A stretch of DNA of 43,929 nucleotides from a virus. The stretch is from positions 1 through 43,929 of IMG/VR virus record IMGVR_UViG_3300032236_000806, one strand, 5' to 3'. Position numbers and translations under genes: made by a program. Positions 15,816 through 24,214 of the stretch are shown one piece after another (position 1 is the first letter of the stretch; each line of letters begins with the position of its first letter). The notes beneath the pieces are model-generated. The model did no database searches, was not told the origin of the DNA, and worked only from the letters and a program-made list of their open reading frames with translations.

Positions 15816-17476
15816 CCACCGACCAGTTGAAGTCGGCGCTGACATCGACCGACGATTCGACCGCTGTCGGGTTGTCGACGCTTGCTGCTCGGGCGAAAGC
15901 TGCCGAACCGACGCAGATCCTTGTCACGGTGTACGACAAGTTCTGGACCCCGGTAGGGGAGTCCCACGACTACATCGAACTGTCGGCGTCTCATCCGCGT
16001 AACGGTGTGCCGGTGTTGCAGATGACGTTCAAGGGCACCGATCCGTTGGTGCCGTTGATGCGAAAGTGCCGCACCGAAGTGGTCGGGTTGACAGTTGAAG
16101 TGGGTGCGTTGCGGTGGGCGTACACCGTGGATACTGCCACCTACAAGCTGGATGGCGGCCAGAAGACGTTGCAAATCAAAGCGTTAGGGCTGTTTGATTA
16201 CCTGGCGTATCTGCTCGTCTGGCCGAATTTTGCCTTGCCTATTCAGGCCCAGATACCGTCGCGGGCCGTGTTTTTTGCTCCGCTGTGCACCGCGATTGAA
16301 GTGATGATCGCAGAGCAAGCGTTCCGCATGCAGTCCGGTCTGTGGGAACTGGTCAACAACTTGGGTTCGTTGAACCCGGACTGGCGTGCCTGGTTCGGCA
16401 ATGTGCTGGAGTCACGCGGCAACGTCTTAGATGTGTTGCACACCCCGATCTACGTTGTCCACACCAACCCGCTGCTGGACACATCCCCGTTGGTGGCGAT
16501 CACCGCCCGAATGGAACCGGTGTCGACGGTGATCGACAAACTGGTGAAGTCCTACGGCGTGACGGTGGACATGGAGTTGTGGCTTCCGGGCGATCCCCAA
16601 CCCGATCAGTTCGCCAACCTGAACCTACCCACCTATGTGGTTCGGGTGACCGATCGCAGTAATGTCACCGGACCCACGAACACGATCCTTGACTCGGTGG
16701 TCAAGCAGTTGGTGACGTTAGAAGAGTCGGTACTCGGTGGGGTGCTCAAGCCGTTCCTAAACCCAGACGGGCTGTATGCACCCGATGGTGTCTACATTGC
16801 GCCCGGTGTGGGAGTGAACTATGTGGTGCCGTGGACACTGCTGGTCGATCATCCGCGCGGGCCGCTTGAAGGCTACGAGATCGTTGACCATCAGGCACAG
16901 GGCTGGCAAATCCTGGTCGGCGGCAAAAGCCCGAAGTGGCTGAACGACGTTATCAATGGGACAGCGTCGTTCATTTTGGACAGCATTATGATCGTGCTGG
17001 GGTTGACCGGTGTCCCATCGAACCTGTTTGACGGCATCTTCAATGACGTGCTGCTCAGTTTCCAACTGGTGGAAAACTTCCAGCGCCGCAACGACGGCGG
17101 GCCGTACAGCCGGCCAGAACGATTCGTCTCTACCGGCGCAGCCCCATACAACATCGACGCCCTGTTCTCCTTCATCGGCGCAATGTGGGACAGCCGCGGC
17201 TACCGCTCAGCGGTGTGCCAATTCCGAAACGGCTACCCCTACTCGGTAGGACGCGACATCTTCCCCGGAGCCATGATGTCCATCGCCGAAAACGGCACCC
17301 TGTACACCGACTACATCGAGAACATCGTCATCACCGACAACCGCAAAGAACGCTGCAAAGTGATCGTCCAGATCGGTGACGGCAAAGCCGAAGAAGCACC
17401 CATCGCACGCTTCCAACGATTGATCACCGGGGTGCAGGAAGCAATCAACGTACTGACCCTAGCCCCAGGACAATAG
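15803..17476 (+). CDS. minor tail protein (ReqiPepy6 gp37-like)
   Basis: A 557-residue second minor tail protein overlapping the previous one by 13 bp. It contains TQILVTVYDKFWTPVGE, then HPRNGVPVLQMTFKGTDPLVP and a long region with PVSTVIDKLVKSYGVTVDMELWLPGD, all typical of the gp37-like tail-hub family in phages of Mycobacteriales. It probably forms the baseplate hub (Tal position). No enzymatic motif is seen. Confidence 0.8.
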   Translation: MAAVTTDQLKSALTSTDDSTAVGLSTLAARAKAAEPTQILVTVYDKFWTPVGESHDYIELSASHPRNGVPVLQMTFKGTDPLVPLMRKCRTEVVGLTVEVGALRWAYTVDTATYKLDGGQKTLQIKALGLFDYLAYLLVWPNFALPIQAQIPSRAVFFAPLCTAIEVMIAEQAFRMQSGLWELVNNLGSLNPDWRAWFGNVLESRGNVLDVLHTPIYVVHTNPLLDTSPLVAITARMEPVSTVIDKLVKSYGVTVDMELWLPGDPQPDQFANLNLPTYVVRVTDRSNVTGPTNTILDSVVKQLVTLEESVLGGVLKPFLNPDGLYAPDGVYIAPGVGVNYVVPWTLLVDHPRGPLEGYEIVDHQAQGWQILVGGKSPKWLNDVINGTASFILDSIMIVLGLTGVPSNLFDGIFNDVLLSFQLVENFQRRNDGGPYSRPERFVSTGAAPYNIDALFSFIGAMWDSRGYRSAVCQFRNGYPYSVGRDIFPGAMMSIAENGTLYTDYIENIVITDNRKERCKVIVQIGDGKAEEAPIARFQRLITGVQEAINVLTLAPGQ

Positions 17477-17483
17477 GAGCATC

Positions 17484-18338
17484 ATGGCTGCGTCATCGTG
17501 GACGACCGACGACAACAACTACTACATTTGGAACGGCGAAGTCCGCATCCCCAAGACGTTCGACCCGTCATCGAAGGCCGCGGTCATCATGCTCGGCCCG
17601 CCCGGTGGTGTCGCACAAATCCCCGCCCTGGTCAAAGGCGATCCCGGCAAGCACGCCGAAATCGATTCCACCATCGTCCTGAACGCCCTGGCGTATGACG
17701 ATCCCACCGCCGACTCGGCGACGTGGACAACGATCACCCCGGGCGACGACACCACATCCCCGGTGTACCGGCTCACCCTGAACCTGCACAAAGGCGCACC
17801 CGGATCGTCCGGCACATCCACAATTCTGACCGCATCCGATGTGACCGGCACCGCCACCGATGGCTATCTGCTGTCGAAGAAAGTCGGTTCGGCGCAGGCC
17901 ACGTGGATCGCCCCGAAAGTCGGCGGACAGTATTGGCCGGCCACCATCAACAACACCGCCGACACCGATGGTTCGGCGCGAACACTGTGTTCGGTCAGTA
18001 TTTCCCCGGCGCCCGCGTTCGACTACCGGCTGCGAGTTCACGCCCAGTCGGTGATCACCAGTTCCGGCACATCCAGCCGCGTCGATCTGATCGCCCGGGT
18101 GGGTAACGCCACCAGCGGCGACATCGTCGGCAGGGGATTCGGGCTCGCGGGCAGCAGCGACCGCGTCATCATGGTGTCCGGTGTGCCCGCAGGATCAGCA
18201 TCAACGGTGGGCAAAATCTCTGCCGGCACCGCCACGACCGTGTATCTGCGGGCAGAGCAGCAAGCCAGCACCACACAGACGTTCACCACGTCGGCGTCGA
18301 CCACCACATTCATGGTTGAAGTCGTTCCGATTCCATGA
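17484..18338 (+). CDS. minor tail protein
   Basis: A 284-residue beta-rich protein starting at ATG 17484 with AGGAG five bases upstream. It begins MAASSWTTDDNNYYIWNGEV. A short Gly-Pro rich linker (VKGDPGKHAEI; HKGAPGSSGTS) separates an N-terminal anchoring domain from a C-terminal jelly-roll-like domain with LRVHAQSVITSSG and TVYLRAEQQAS. This organisation suggests a fibre or tip protein. The stop overlaps the next start by 4 nt. Confidence 0.75.
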   Translation: MAASSWTTDDNNYYIWNGEVRIPKTFDPSSKAAVIMLGPPGGVAQIPALVKGDPGKHAEIDSTIVLNALAYDDPTADSATWTTITPGDDTTSPVYRLTLNLHKGAPGSSGTSTILTASDVTGTATDGYLLSKKVGSAQATWIAPKVGGQYWPATINNTADTDGSARTLCSVSISPAPAFDYRLRVHAQSVITSSGTSSRVDLIARVGNATSGDIVGRGFGLAGSSDRVIMVSGVPAGSASTVGKISAGTATTVYLRAEQQASTTQTFTTSASTTTFMVEVVPIP

Positions 18339-19351
18339 CATCCCCGGATTGGGGCAGCCAGGTCAACCCGTCTGCCACGGTTCACCTTGCGCCGCCCGCA
18401 GTCAAAGGCGTGCAGCCGTTAACACCGGCCCAGATCGGTGCTGTCGGCGAAATCATTCTGGATCTGACCTTGGCCCAGGTGGCGTTGGCGTTGGGCAGCA
18501 TCAACATTCTCGGGGTGAAACCGTTCGCCAGTCTCACCGACTGGGGTTACGCCCTACAGGACAAAGCCAAGCAGGCATACGACAACGCCTTTAACGCACA
18601 AACGTCCGCGAACTTCGCCAACAAACAGTTGACGGTGCTGACCGGTTCGGCGTTGGCGTCTGATGTGTCCGGTGGGGTATCGGTCAACGACGGGTTCAGC
18701 GGCGCGGCGGCATCGACGTTAAGCACATCGAACTGGACGCGACTGACATCCAGCACATCCACTGATGGTTCGGGTGGTGGAATGTTCGGGCCGAACGGCT
18801 CCGGGCAGGCAGTGTGGACGAAAAGCGGATTCATATCGCGCCGCGACATCTACCGATTCAACACCGCGCTGGCAACCGACTACCAAGCGGTTTTCGCTGT
18901 GGTATCCACCCCACCCGAATCGCCCTTGGGTGAAGACGCTTACCTGTACCTGATCGGGCGGATGAACTCGGCCGGCACAGAGTTCGTGTATGCCCGCATC
19001 GGGAACAACGATTTGGCGATCGGCAACGTCACATCATCCACCCGGAACACTGTGCCGTGGGGTGGCACCAGTTCGCCAGTGTGGGCGTCGGTATCGATCA
19101 CCGCCAACCCGGGAGACCAGTTCGTGTTTTATCTCGGCTCCAATGACGGCACCACCGACAAACCACTGGATTTCGTGATCAAACAGAACGGCATCATCCG
19201 CCTGTCGTACAGCGACACCACCACCAGCACCGGAAACAAATATGTCGGTGTCGCCGCGTTCGCCGGAAACCGATTCCTGAACCTGACCCAAACGTCGCCC
19301 GGGGCCATCGATTTGTGGGCCGCGGCGGATCGCAAGCCCACCACCATTTAG
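18335..19351 (+). CDS. minor tail protein with lectin-like domain
   Basis: A 338-residue protein. The first 100 residues are a helical anchor (LTLAQVALALGSINILGVKP; DKAKQAYDNAFNAQTSANFA) that resembles the coiled-coil stem of actinophage tail-tip proteins. Residues about 115-330 form a beta-sandwich (FSGAAASTLSTSNWTR... YLYLIGRMNSAGTEFVYARIG) of the concanavalin-like or DUF7257-like type seen in minor tail proteins. A receptor-binding or tip role is plausible; no diagnostic active site. Confidence 0.75.
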   Translation: MTSPDWGSQVNPSATVHLAPPAVKGVQPLTPAQIGAVGEIILDLTLAQVALALGSINILGVKPFASLTDWGYALQDKAKQAYDNAFNAQTSANFANKQLTVLTGSALASDVSGGVSVNDGFSGAAASTLSTSNWTRLTSSTSTDGSGGGMFGPNGSGQAVWTKSGFISRRDIYRFNTALATDYQAVFAVVSTPPESPLGEDAYLYLIGRMNSAGTEFVYARIGNNDLAIGNVTSSTRNTVPWGGTSSPVWASVSITANPGDQFVFYLGSNDGTTDKPLDFVIKQNGIIRLSYSDTTTSTGNKYVGVAAFAGNRFLNLTQTSPGAIDLWAAADRKPTTI

Positions 19352-19361
19352 GAGAACGACT

Positions 19362-19631
19362 GTGTCTGTGACGTTGACTCGGAAACCGACGCCCATCACG
19401 GCGTGGCATTTAAGTGACCAGACCGAAATGCTGGACGCGCTCACATCGTTGGCGGACGCCGGCTGGCGCGGAGCCCTAGCCCCAGTAAACGACGGCTGGC
19501 GGCTGGAGTTGAACGCCGACGCACCGACACGCCAGGTGATCGCCGAAATCGGTGACTGGCTCGTCATCGACGGCGGGTTACGGAAACTGTCCGACGCCGA
19601 AGTGACCGAAGGGTATCAGGTGACCGCGTGA
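19362..19631 (+). CDS. small tail-region protein with GDWLV motif
   Basis: An 89-residue protein starting at GTG 19362 after AGGAGAACGA. The C-terminal half, EIGDWLVIDGGLRKLSDAEV, resembles a small phage family carrying a GDWxV core and ending in an F/Y-Q-V tail; its role is unknown. It is coupled by 4 nt (GTGA) to the large Ig-repeat protein and may assist its assembly. No signal peptide or membrane segment. Confidence 0.65.
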   Translation: MSVTLTRKPTPITAWHLSDQTEMLDALTSLADAGWRGALAPVNDGWRLELNADAPTRQVIAEIGDWLVIDGGLRKLSDAEVTEGYQVTA

Positions 19632-22012
19632 GCATCATCAATTTCACCGTCAACTACGACCTGTTCGCATCACAAACAGACTCGTCAGATTCGGGTATCG
19701 ACGCCGACATCGTGCCGCTGATCGGCACCGTCACCTTCACGCCACTAACCACGGATGACCGCCCGGTGTTGGCCCCGACGTATTCGCCGCGGCCAGCCGG
19801 ATTCAAGTTGTTGCCGTTCACCGGATATCTGGACATTGATGGCCGACTAAAATCGGAACGATCAGGCGCTACCGGCGTTCGACTGTGGGCCAACGATCCG
19901 GTACTGAAACTAAACAGCTTGAGCTACAGGGTCGATTTCGACCTGCGAACTCCACTTGGCGAAAAAGTCAAAGTGGAACATGGTTACTTCACCGCGCCAG
20001 CCACCGATGTGTCGATTCAACTAACCGACGTGTTGCAATCCACCGGCACAGTATCGACATCTACTTTGCTGCCGCAAGGCCCCAAAGGGGACCGAGGCTA
20101 CGGTTTCGCGGGATTTACTCCCGCCCTAGATGGAACGTACATTCAGGCACTTGTCGAATCGGCCAACGGTCCTGTAGCCATAGGCAGTCCGTTCATCCCG
20201 TCTAACTCGTACAACTCAACGGTGACCCACGGAACTAATGCGTCATATGCGCGACCAAGCGTTTCGGTGGCTGTCATTTGGATCGGTTCGGTTCAGCCCA
20301 CTAACGCCATCGATGGCGATGTGTGGCTGGACACGTCGGGTACTGCACCGACCATTACGACTACGACTTTGAATAGCTTGAATCAGAACGCCCCGGTTAG
20401 TCAGGTTCTGGTTGCATCGGGAACTACACCGTTGGTGTGGTCGGTGGTCTCGGGTATGCCGTCCGGGCTGACATTGTCTTCGGCAGGAAATCTGTACGGT
20501 TCGCCCACATCGACTGGCTCGTACACGCTGACCGTGAAATGTGAGAACGCTTTCGGTAACAACACGAAGGTGTATACCGGAACTGTCGGCGGCGTCGTTG
20601 CTCCCACGATTAGCACCACCACGTTGGGCACTGTGCTGGCAGGTACCGCGTTTTCGCTGACCCTGGTTACGAGTGGATCGTCAGCAACCAGTTGGGCAGT
20701 GCAGTCAGGAACCCTTCCCACTGGTCTATCGTTGAACACGTCAACCGGTGAAATTTCGGGAACCCCTTCGGCTACTGGTTCGTACACGTTCACCATTCGG
20801 GCGACGAATAGCGCCGGCTATAACGACAAAGCATTTTCGGGGAGTGTCACCGGGTCCGCGCCGATCATCACCACCACGTCTTTGGGAACCCTGTACCGGG
20901 CGTTCTCGTCGTCAATCACTGTGGCAGCGACCGGCTCGGCCACCATCACGTTCGCGGTTCAGTCAGGAAGCCTGCCAACGGGCCTGTCACTGAACACGTC
21001 TACCGGCGCTATCACCGGCACGCCATCGGCTACTGGTTCCTACACGTTCACAGTTCGGGCCACAAACTCATACGGAACTTACGACCAGGCGTTCACCGGC
21101 AACGTGCTGGAATCCACACCTGTCATCGTGGAAACGTCGCTCAATACGATGAAAGTGTCGACGGCGTTCTCGCAGACGTTGACGTTGTCAACGGGCGGAC
21201 CCACCATCACATGGTCGGTATCTGCTGGAACGTTGCCGACCGGTCTGTCGTTGAACACGTCCACCGGCGCGATCACAGGAACCCCCACCACGGTCGGTTC
21301 GTACAGTTTCACCATCGCGGCCAGCAACGGCACCGCGAGCGGCAGCCGCGCATACACCGGATCGGTCACTGCTCTAGCACCGCAACTCCTGTCGGTTGGT
21401 ACGGGTTCCACTGCTGGCACCGCAAGCCTGTCGTGGACCGACACCGTCCCTTCGGCAACCAAATGCGCGGTTCTCTTTGTCGTCTTCGCATCACCATCCA
21501 CGCCATCGACACCGACAGTCACCATCGATGGTGTGTCCATGACCGGATCTACACCCCAGATTTCAGGGTCTGGCCCGTACGGCAGCGTGTACACATCATG
21601 TTTCTACCGGATCAATCCCAACACCGGATCATCCAAAGCAATATCGGTCACACTGTCCGGTTCAGCCAATAACGCATCAGCCAATATCGCCTACTTTGAC
21701 AGCGTCACGTCGGTGGGCACCGTGGCGTCAACCAGCGGCACCGGTACTACGGCAAGTCAGACAATTTCGTCTACGTCAACGAACTACATGTACGTTCACG
21801 GGTTCGGATATTTCTCGGCATCGGCTGGCGGAACGTTCACCGGATATAACCAGACGCAACTGTGGTCTCAAAGTTCAAGAACCGGAACGAATGGAACGTA
21901 TCCGCAACTGATCGGGTCTGCTACAGGTACAGGATCGTCACTGACTTTTAGCGGCACGATTCAGTCTGGCAACGTTGGCTGGGGCAGTGTCGTGCTGCCA
22001 CTGATCCCGTAG
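19628..22012 (+). CDS. minor tail protein with four Ig-like (He_PIG) repeats
   Basis: A 794-residue protein. The N-terminal 225 residues are a beta-rich head-on domain with KGDRGYGFAGFTPAL; GDVWLDTSGTAPTITTTT leads into four tandem putative Ig domains (about residues 240-585), each marked by LPTGLSLNTSTG and a GS-Y-F-T strand. Residues 590-794 form a distinct beta-sandwich similar in style to the N-terminus of the 24215 protein. Ig arrays of this type are common on tail tips and fibres. The start GTG 19628 overlaps the preceding stop. Near-identical DNA repeats encode the Ig units. Confidence 0.82.
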   Translation: MSIINFTVNYDLFASQTDSSDSGIDADIVPLIGTVTFTPLTTDDRPVLAPTYSPRPAGFKLLPFTGYLDIDGRLKSERSGATGVRLWANDPVLKLNSLSYRVDFDLRTPLGEKVKVEHGYFTAPATDVSIQLTDVLQSTGTVSTSTLLPQGPKGDRGYGFAGFTPALDGTYIQALVESANGPVAIGSPFIPSNSYNSTVTHGTNASYARPSVSVAVIWIGSVQPTNAIDGDVWLDTSGTAPTITTTTLNSLNQNAPVSQVLVASGTTPLVWSVVSGMPSGLTLSSAGNLYGSPTSTGSYTLTVKCENAFGNNTKVYTGTVGGVVAPTISTTTLGTVLAGTAFSLTLVTSGSSATSWAVQSGTLPTGLSLNTSTGEISGTPSATGSYTFTIRATNSAGYNDKAFSGSVTGSAPIITTTSLGTLYRAFSSSITVAATGSATITFAVQSGSLPTGLSLNTSTGAITGTPSATGSYTFTVRATNSYGTYDQAFTGNVLESTPVIVETSLNTMKVSTAFSQTLTLSTGGPTITWSVSAGTLPTGLSLNTSTGAITGTPTTVGSYSFTIAASNGTASGSRAYTGSVTALAPQLLSVGTGSTAGTASLSWTDTVPSATKCAVLFVVFASPSTPSTPTVTIDGVSMTGSTPQISGSGPYGSVYTSCFYRINPNTGSSKAISVTLSGSANNASANIAYFDSVTSVGTVASTSGTGTTASQTISSTSTNYMYVHGFGYFSASAGGTFTGYNQTQLWSQSSRTGTNGTYPQLIGSATGTGSSLTFSGTIQSGNVGWGSVVLPLIP
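20345..21385 (+). repeat. four tandem Ig-domain repeats of about 258 bp
   Basis: Units begin at about 20345, 20600, 20858 and 21116. Units two to four share a core at DNA level (for instance around TTGAACACGTC-ACCGG and CTACTGGTTC-TACACGTTCAC). A fifth, more diverged unit lies in the next gene at about 22839-23090. Shared sequence could allow unit gain or loss by recombination. Confidence 0.85.
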
Positions 22013-22021
22013 GGCTGACGT

Positions 22022-23215
22022 ATGCCTACCGGGCCGTGGTCTAACGTCAACAACAAACTGTCTTTGGGGCAGAATGTCACCATTCAAACGTGCGGTGACT
22101 CCGTCACTTACGGATGGAACGGCTTTTCCGTCGACGCTAACCACGGTTGGGCTGGAAGGCTCGGAATACTTATCGGCCAGGTCTACGACTACAACGTGTC
22201 ATTCACCCAATTCAATCCTGGTTCGACTCCCGCATACGCGACACCAATCGCGCTGTACAGCAGCAAAAGGGGATCGCTGGCTCCGACGCTTTTGATACGC
22301 AACGGCGGCATCAACTTCGCCGCGATACAGCAACAAGCGTTGACGTATCTCACTCAGGGAATGCTCAATAAGTCAGACCCCGATGTCATCATCACCGGGT
22401 ACGGATTCAATGACATTCAGCGAGTGAAACGAACCAACGCCCAGTTCGTAGCCGATTACCAAAACTTCATTACCCTAGTACAAAACACTTACTGTCCCGG
22501 CGTTCCGATCATCGTCACTACAGAAGATTCGTGCGGACCTTCCGTGTGGTCTGTCATGTACCCGGCGTGGAATGCACTCATCGCAGGACTCGGAATCAAC
22601 CAGAGCATTCCGCTGTTGCCGAAACCGTCTGTGGTCAGCCCCACCTACAGCGGCGTGTGGATGCTCGACACGATGCAAGCATTCAACGGAACCCAGCCGT
22701 TACCGATGACGCTCGCATATTTCAACGCGAACGTTTCGAAGTACCTGAACGATGCCGCCCACTGCAACCCGCTCGGATATCAGACATGGGCAGAGTGGCT
22801 GTTCCAGCAGATCGTCGCAGAACCGACGACATACCTACCGTCAATCACGACGACCCAGCTTGATGACATCACCTACCAGGTAGCGTTCTCTCAGACCATT
22901 CAAGTGGTCAGCGCCACGACAACTACGTGGGCAATTGCGGCCGGCCAGCTTCCCTACGGATTGACACTCGGAACTTCCACCGGGGTCATCTCGGGAGTTC
23001 CGCAGTTCGGCGGACCCTACGACTTCACTGTCAGCGCAACCAATGATTCGGGCTCGGCCACTCAACGATTCACCGGCAACGTAATCCTGAACTTCATCCC
23101 GCTCGTTGCAGACACCGTGCCCACATTCAAACGTCGGGCACTGAACTTGTACTACCCAGTGCAACCAAAAATAAAGGTCAGCGGTGCATTCCAGAATTTT
23201 GTTCCCAGGAGTTAA
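22022..23215 (+). CDS. tail protein with SGNH/GDSL hydrolase domain plus Ig domain
   Basis: Residues 15-265 show the SGNH hydrolase blocks: block I CGDSVTYGW with nucleophile S27, block III GYGFND with N130, and block V DAAHCNPLGY with D244 and H247. Members cleave esters or O-acetyl groups. Residues 272-355 are an Ig-like unit related to those in the preceding gene (LPYGLTLGTSTGVISG). A short basic tail follows. Being in the tail gene cluster, it is likely a virion enzyme that removes acyl groups from a surface glycan or lipid. The start ATG 22022 lies 9 bases after the previous stop; no strong ribosome site. Confidence 0.85.
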   Translation: MPTGPWSNVNNKLSLGQNVTIQTCGDSVTYGWNGFSVDANHGWAGRLGILIGQVYDYNVSFTQFNPGSTPAYATPIALYSSKRGSLAPTLLIRNGGINFAAIQQQALTYLTQGMLNKSDPDVIITGYGFNDIQRVKRTNAQFVADYQNFITLVQNTYCPGVPIIVTTEDSCGPSVWSVMYPAWNALIAGLGINQSIPLLPKPSVVSPTYSGVWMLDTMQAFNGTQPLPMTLAYFNANVSKYLNDAAHCNPLGYQTWAEWLFQQIVAEPTTYLPSITTTQLDDITYQVAFSQTIQVVSATTTTWAIAAGQLPYGLTLGTSTGVISGVPQFGGPYDFTVSATNDSGSATQRFTGNVILNFIPLVADTVPTFKRRALNLYYPVQPKIKVSGAFQNFVPRS

Positions 23216-23327
23216 AGTTCGCCATCTTGCGTTGGCCGCTGCCGGTATAGCGACTTGCTGGGCAATTTTCTGCTACGTGGCAATCAACGCATTCTGCGAC
23301 GACGACTACTGGCCCGACTGGGCATGA
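23184..23327 (+). CDS. tiny membrane protein (47 residues)
   Basis: GTG 23184 preceded by AAAGG opens a frame MHSRILFPGVKVRHLA with one hydrophobic segment (LALAAAGIATCWAIFCYVAI, about residues 15-34) and an acidic, Trp-containing C-terminus (CDDDYWPDW). It overlaps the end of the SGNH gene by 32 bp and is coupled to the next tiny gene by ATGA. I recognise no family. A membrane helper of infection or lysis is conceivable; no direct evidence. Confidence 0.55.
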   Translation: MHSRILFPGVKVRHLALAAAGIATCWAIFCYVAINAFCDDDYWPDWA

Positions 23328-23410
23328 TCGCCGACACCCTTACCGCCATCGGTATCTACCTAACCGTGGTGGTACTTACCGCTGCCGCCGTCACCGACCT
23401 TTGGCTTTAG
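23324..23410 (+). CDS. tiny membrane protein (28 residues)
   Basis: ATG 23324 overlaps the preceding stop by 4 nt and encodes MIADTLTAIGIYLTVVVLT followed by AAAVTDLWL, essentially one transmembrane helix. It is followed 9 bases later by the next structural gene with its own AGGAG. At 28 codons the gene is uncertain, but the precise ATGA coupling and the wholly hydrophobic product support it. Confidence 0.45.
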   Translation: MIADTLTAIGIYLTVVVLTAAAVTDLWL

Positions 23411-23419
23411 GAGTTTGTT

Positions 23420-23701
23420 ATGTCGTGGTCCCCGAAATCTCCCGCTGACGTGGCCGACTACTACATTGACTGGTCTGCATTCCTAGCGACCGCTGAAGTG
23501 ATCTCTTCGGTCACCGTGACAGCCGATGCAGGGCTGACAGTTGGCAGCACGGATTACACCGACAAGGTTGCTCGGGCTCGCCTGTCCGGTGGAACGGCCG
23601 GCAACACCTATGCGGTGACGTGTCTGATCACCACCAGTTCCAACGAAGTGTTCACGGTTACCAAAAATCTGATTGTCCAAACCCGCGTGGAGCCCTGGTG
23701 A
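23420..23701 (+). CDS. small structural protein (phage Ig-like)
   Basis: A 93-residue protein with start ATG 23420 after AGGAGTTTGTT. The sequence DVADYYIDWSAFLATAEVIS and ARLSGGTAGNTYAVTCLITT follows the pattern of a widespread small phage beta-sandwich protein (YxxDWs...L...I... GGTaGxxY.v) found near tail or decoration genes. It probably is a virion component. No catalytic residues. Confidence 0.7.
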   Translation: MSWSPKSPADVADYYIDWSAFLATAEVISSVTVTADAGLTVGSTDYTDKVARARLSGGTAGNTYAVTCLITTSSNEVFTVTKNLIVQTRVEPW

Positions 23702-23730
23702 CTCACCGCACAACCCAAGGAGAGAAGTAA

Positions 23731-24165
23731 ATGGCTGCACCCGGAGCGTGGACCCTTGTCAACGGCGCACGCGCTGACATCCTGAACGGAACGTTCGTGG
23801 TGGGATCGGGCTACAAAGTTGCCCTTGTCACGTCCACATCGAATGTGTCGGCTTCGTCAACGACGTGGGCCGCTGTCACGAACGAAGTTGCTAACGCCAA
23901 CGGATACACCACAGGCGGCGTCAGCGTGACGTTGTCGCAGACCGGCACCACATCGGTGGCGGTGTACTTCTCATCTAACCCGTCATGGACCGCCAGTGGC
24001 GGCAGCATCGTTGCCCGGTGGGCTGTGCTGTACAAGACCGGCTCGGACGTTCTGGCCTACTCGCTACTGGACTCCGCGCCGGCTGACGTGACCGTCGCAT
24101 CCGGTAACACCTTGACCATCAAGTCGGACAACACCGCGAGCAATCCTGTCTTCACGATGGCGTAA
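23731..24165 (+). CDS. putative tail-fibre-associated structural protein
   Basis: A 144-residue beta-rich protein, start ATG 23731 with AAGGAGAGAAG upstream. It contains YKVALVTSTSNVSASSTTWA and NEVANANGYTTGGVSVTLSQ, typical of a common phage structural family that lies near fibre genes. The Ser/Thr/Ala content matches its neighbours. Likely a fibre or decoration protein; function not established. Confidence 0.7.
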   Translation: MAAPGAWTLVNGARADILNGTFVVGSGYKVALVTSTSNVSASSTTWAAVTNEVANANGYTTGGVSVTLSQTGTTSVAVYFSSNPSWTASGGSIVARWAVLYKTGSDVLAYSLLDSAPADVTVASGNTLTIKSDNTASNPVFTMA

Positions 24166-24214
24166 CGCGAACTAGTCAGGTCCGCAATTTGTCGATGATG
24201 GGAGTGGGTGACTG

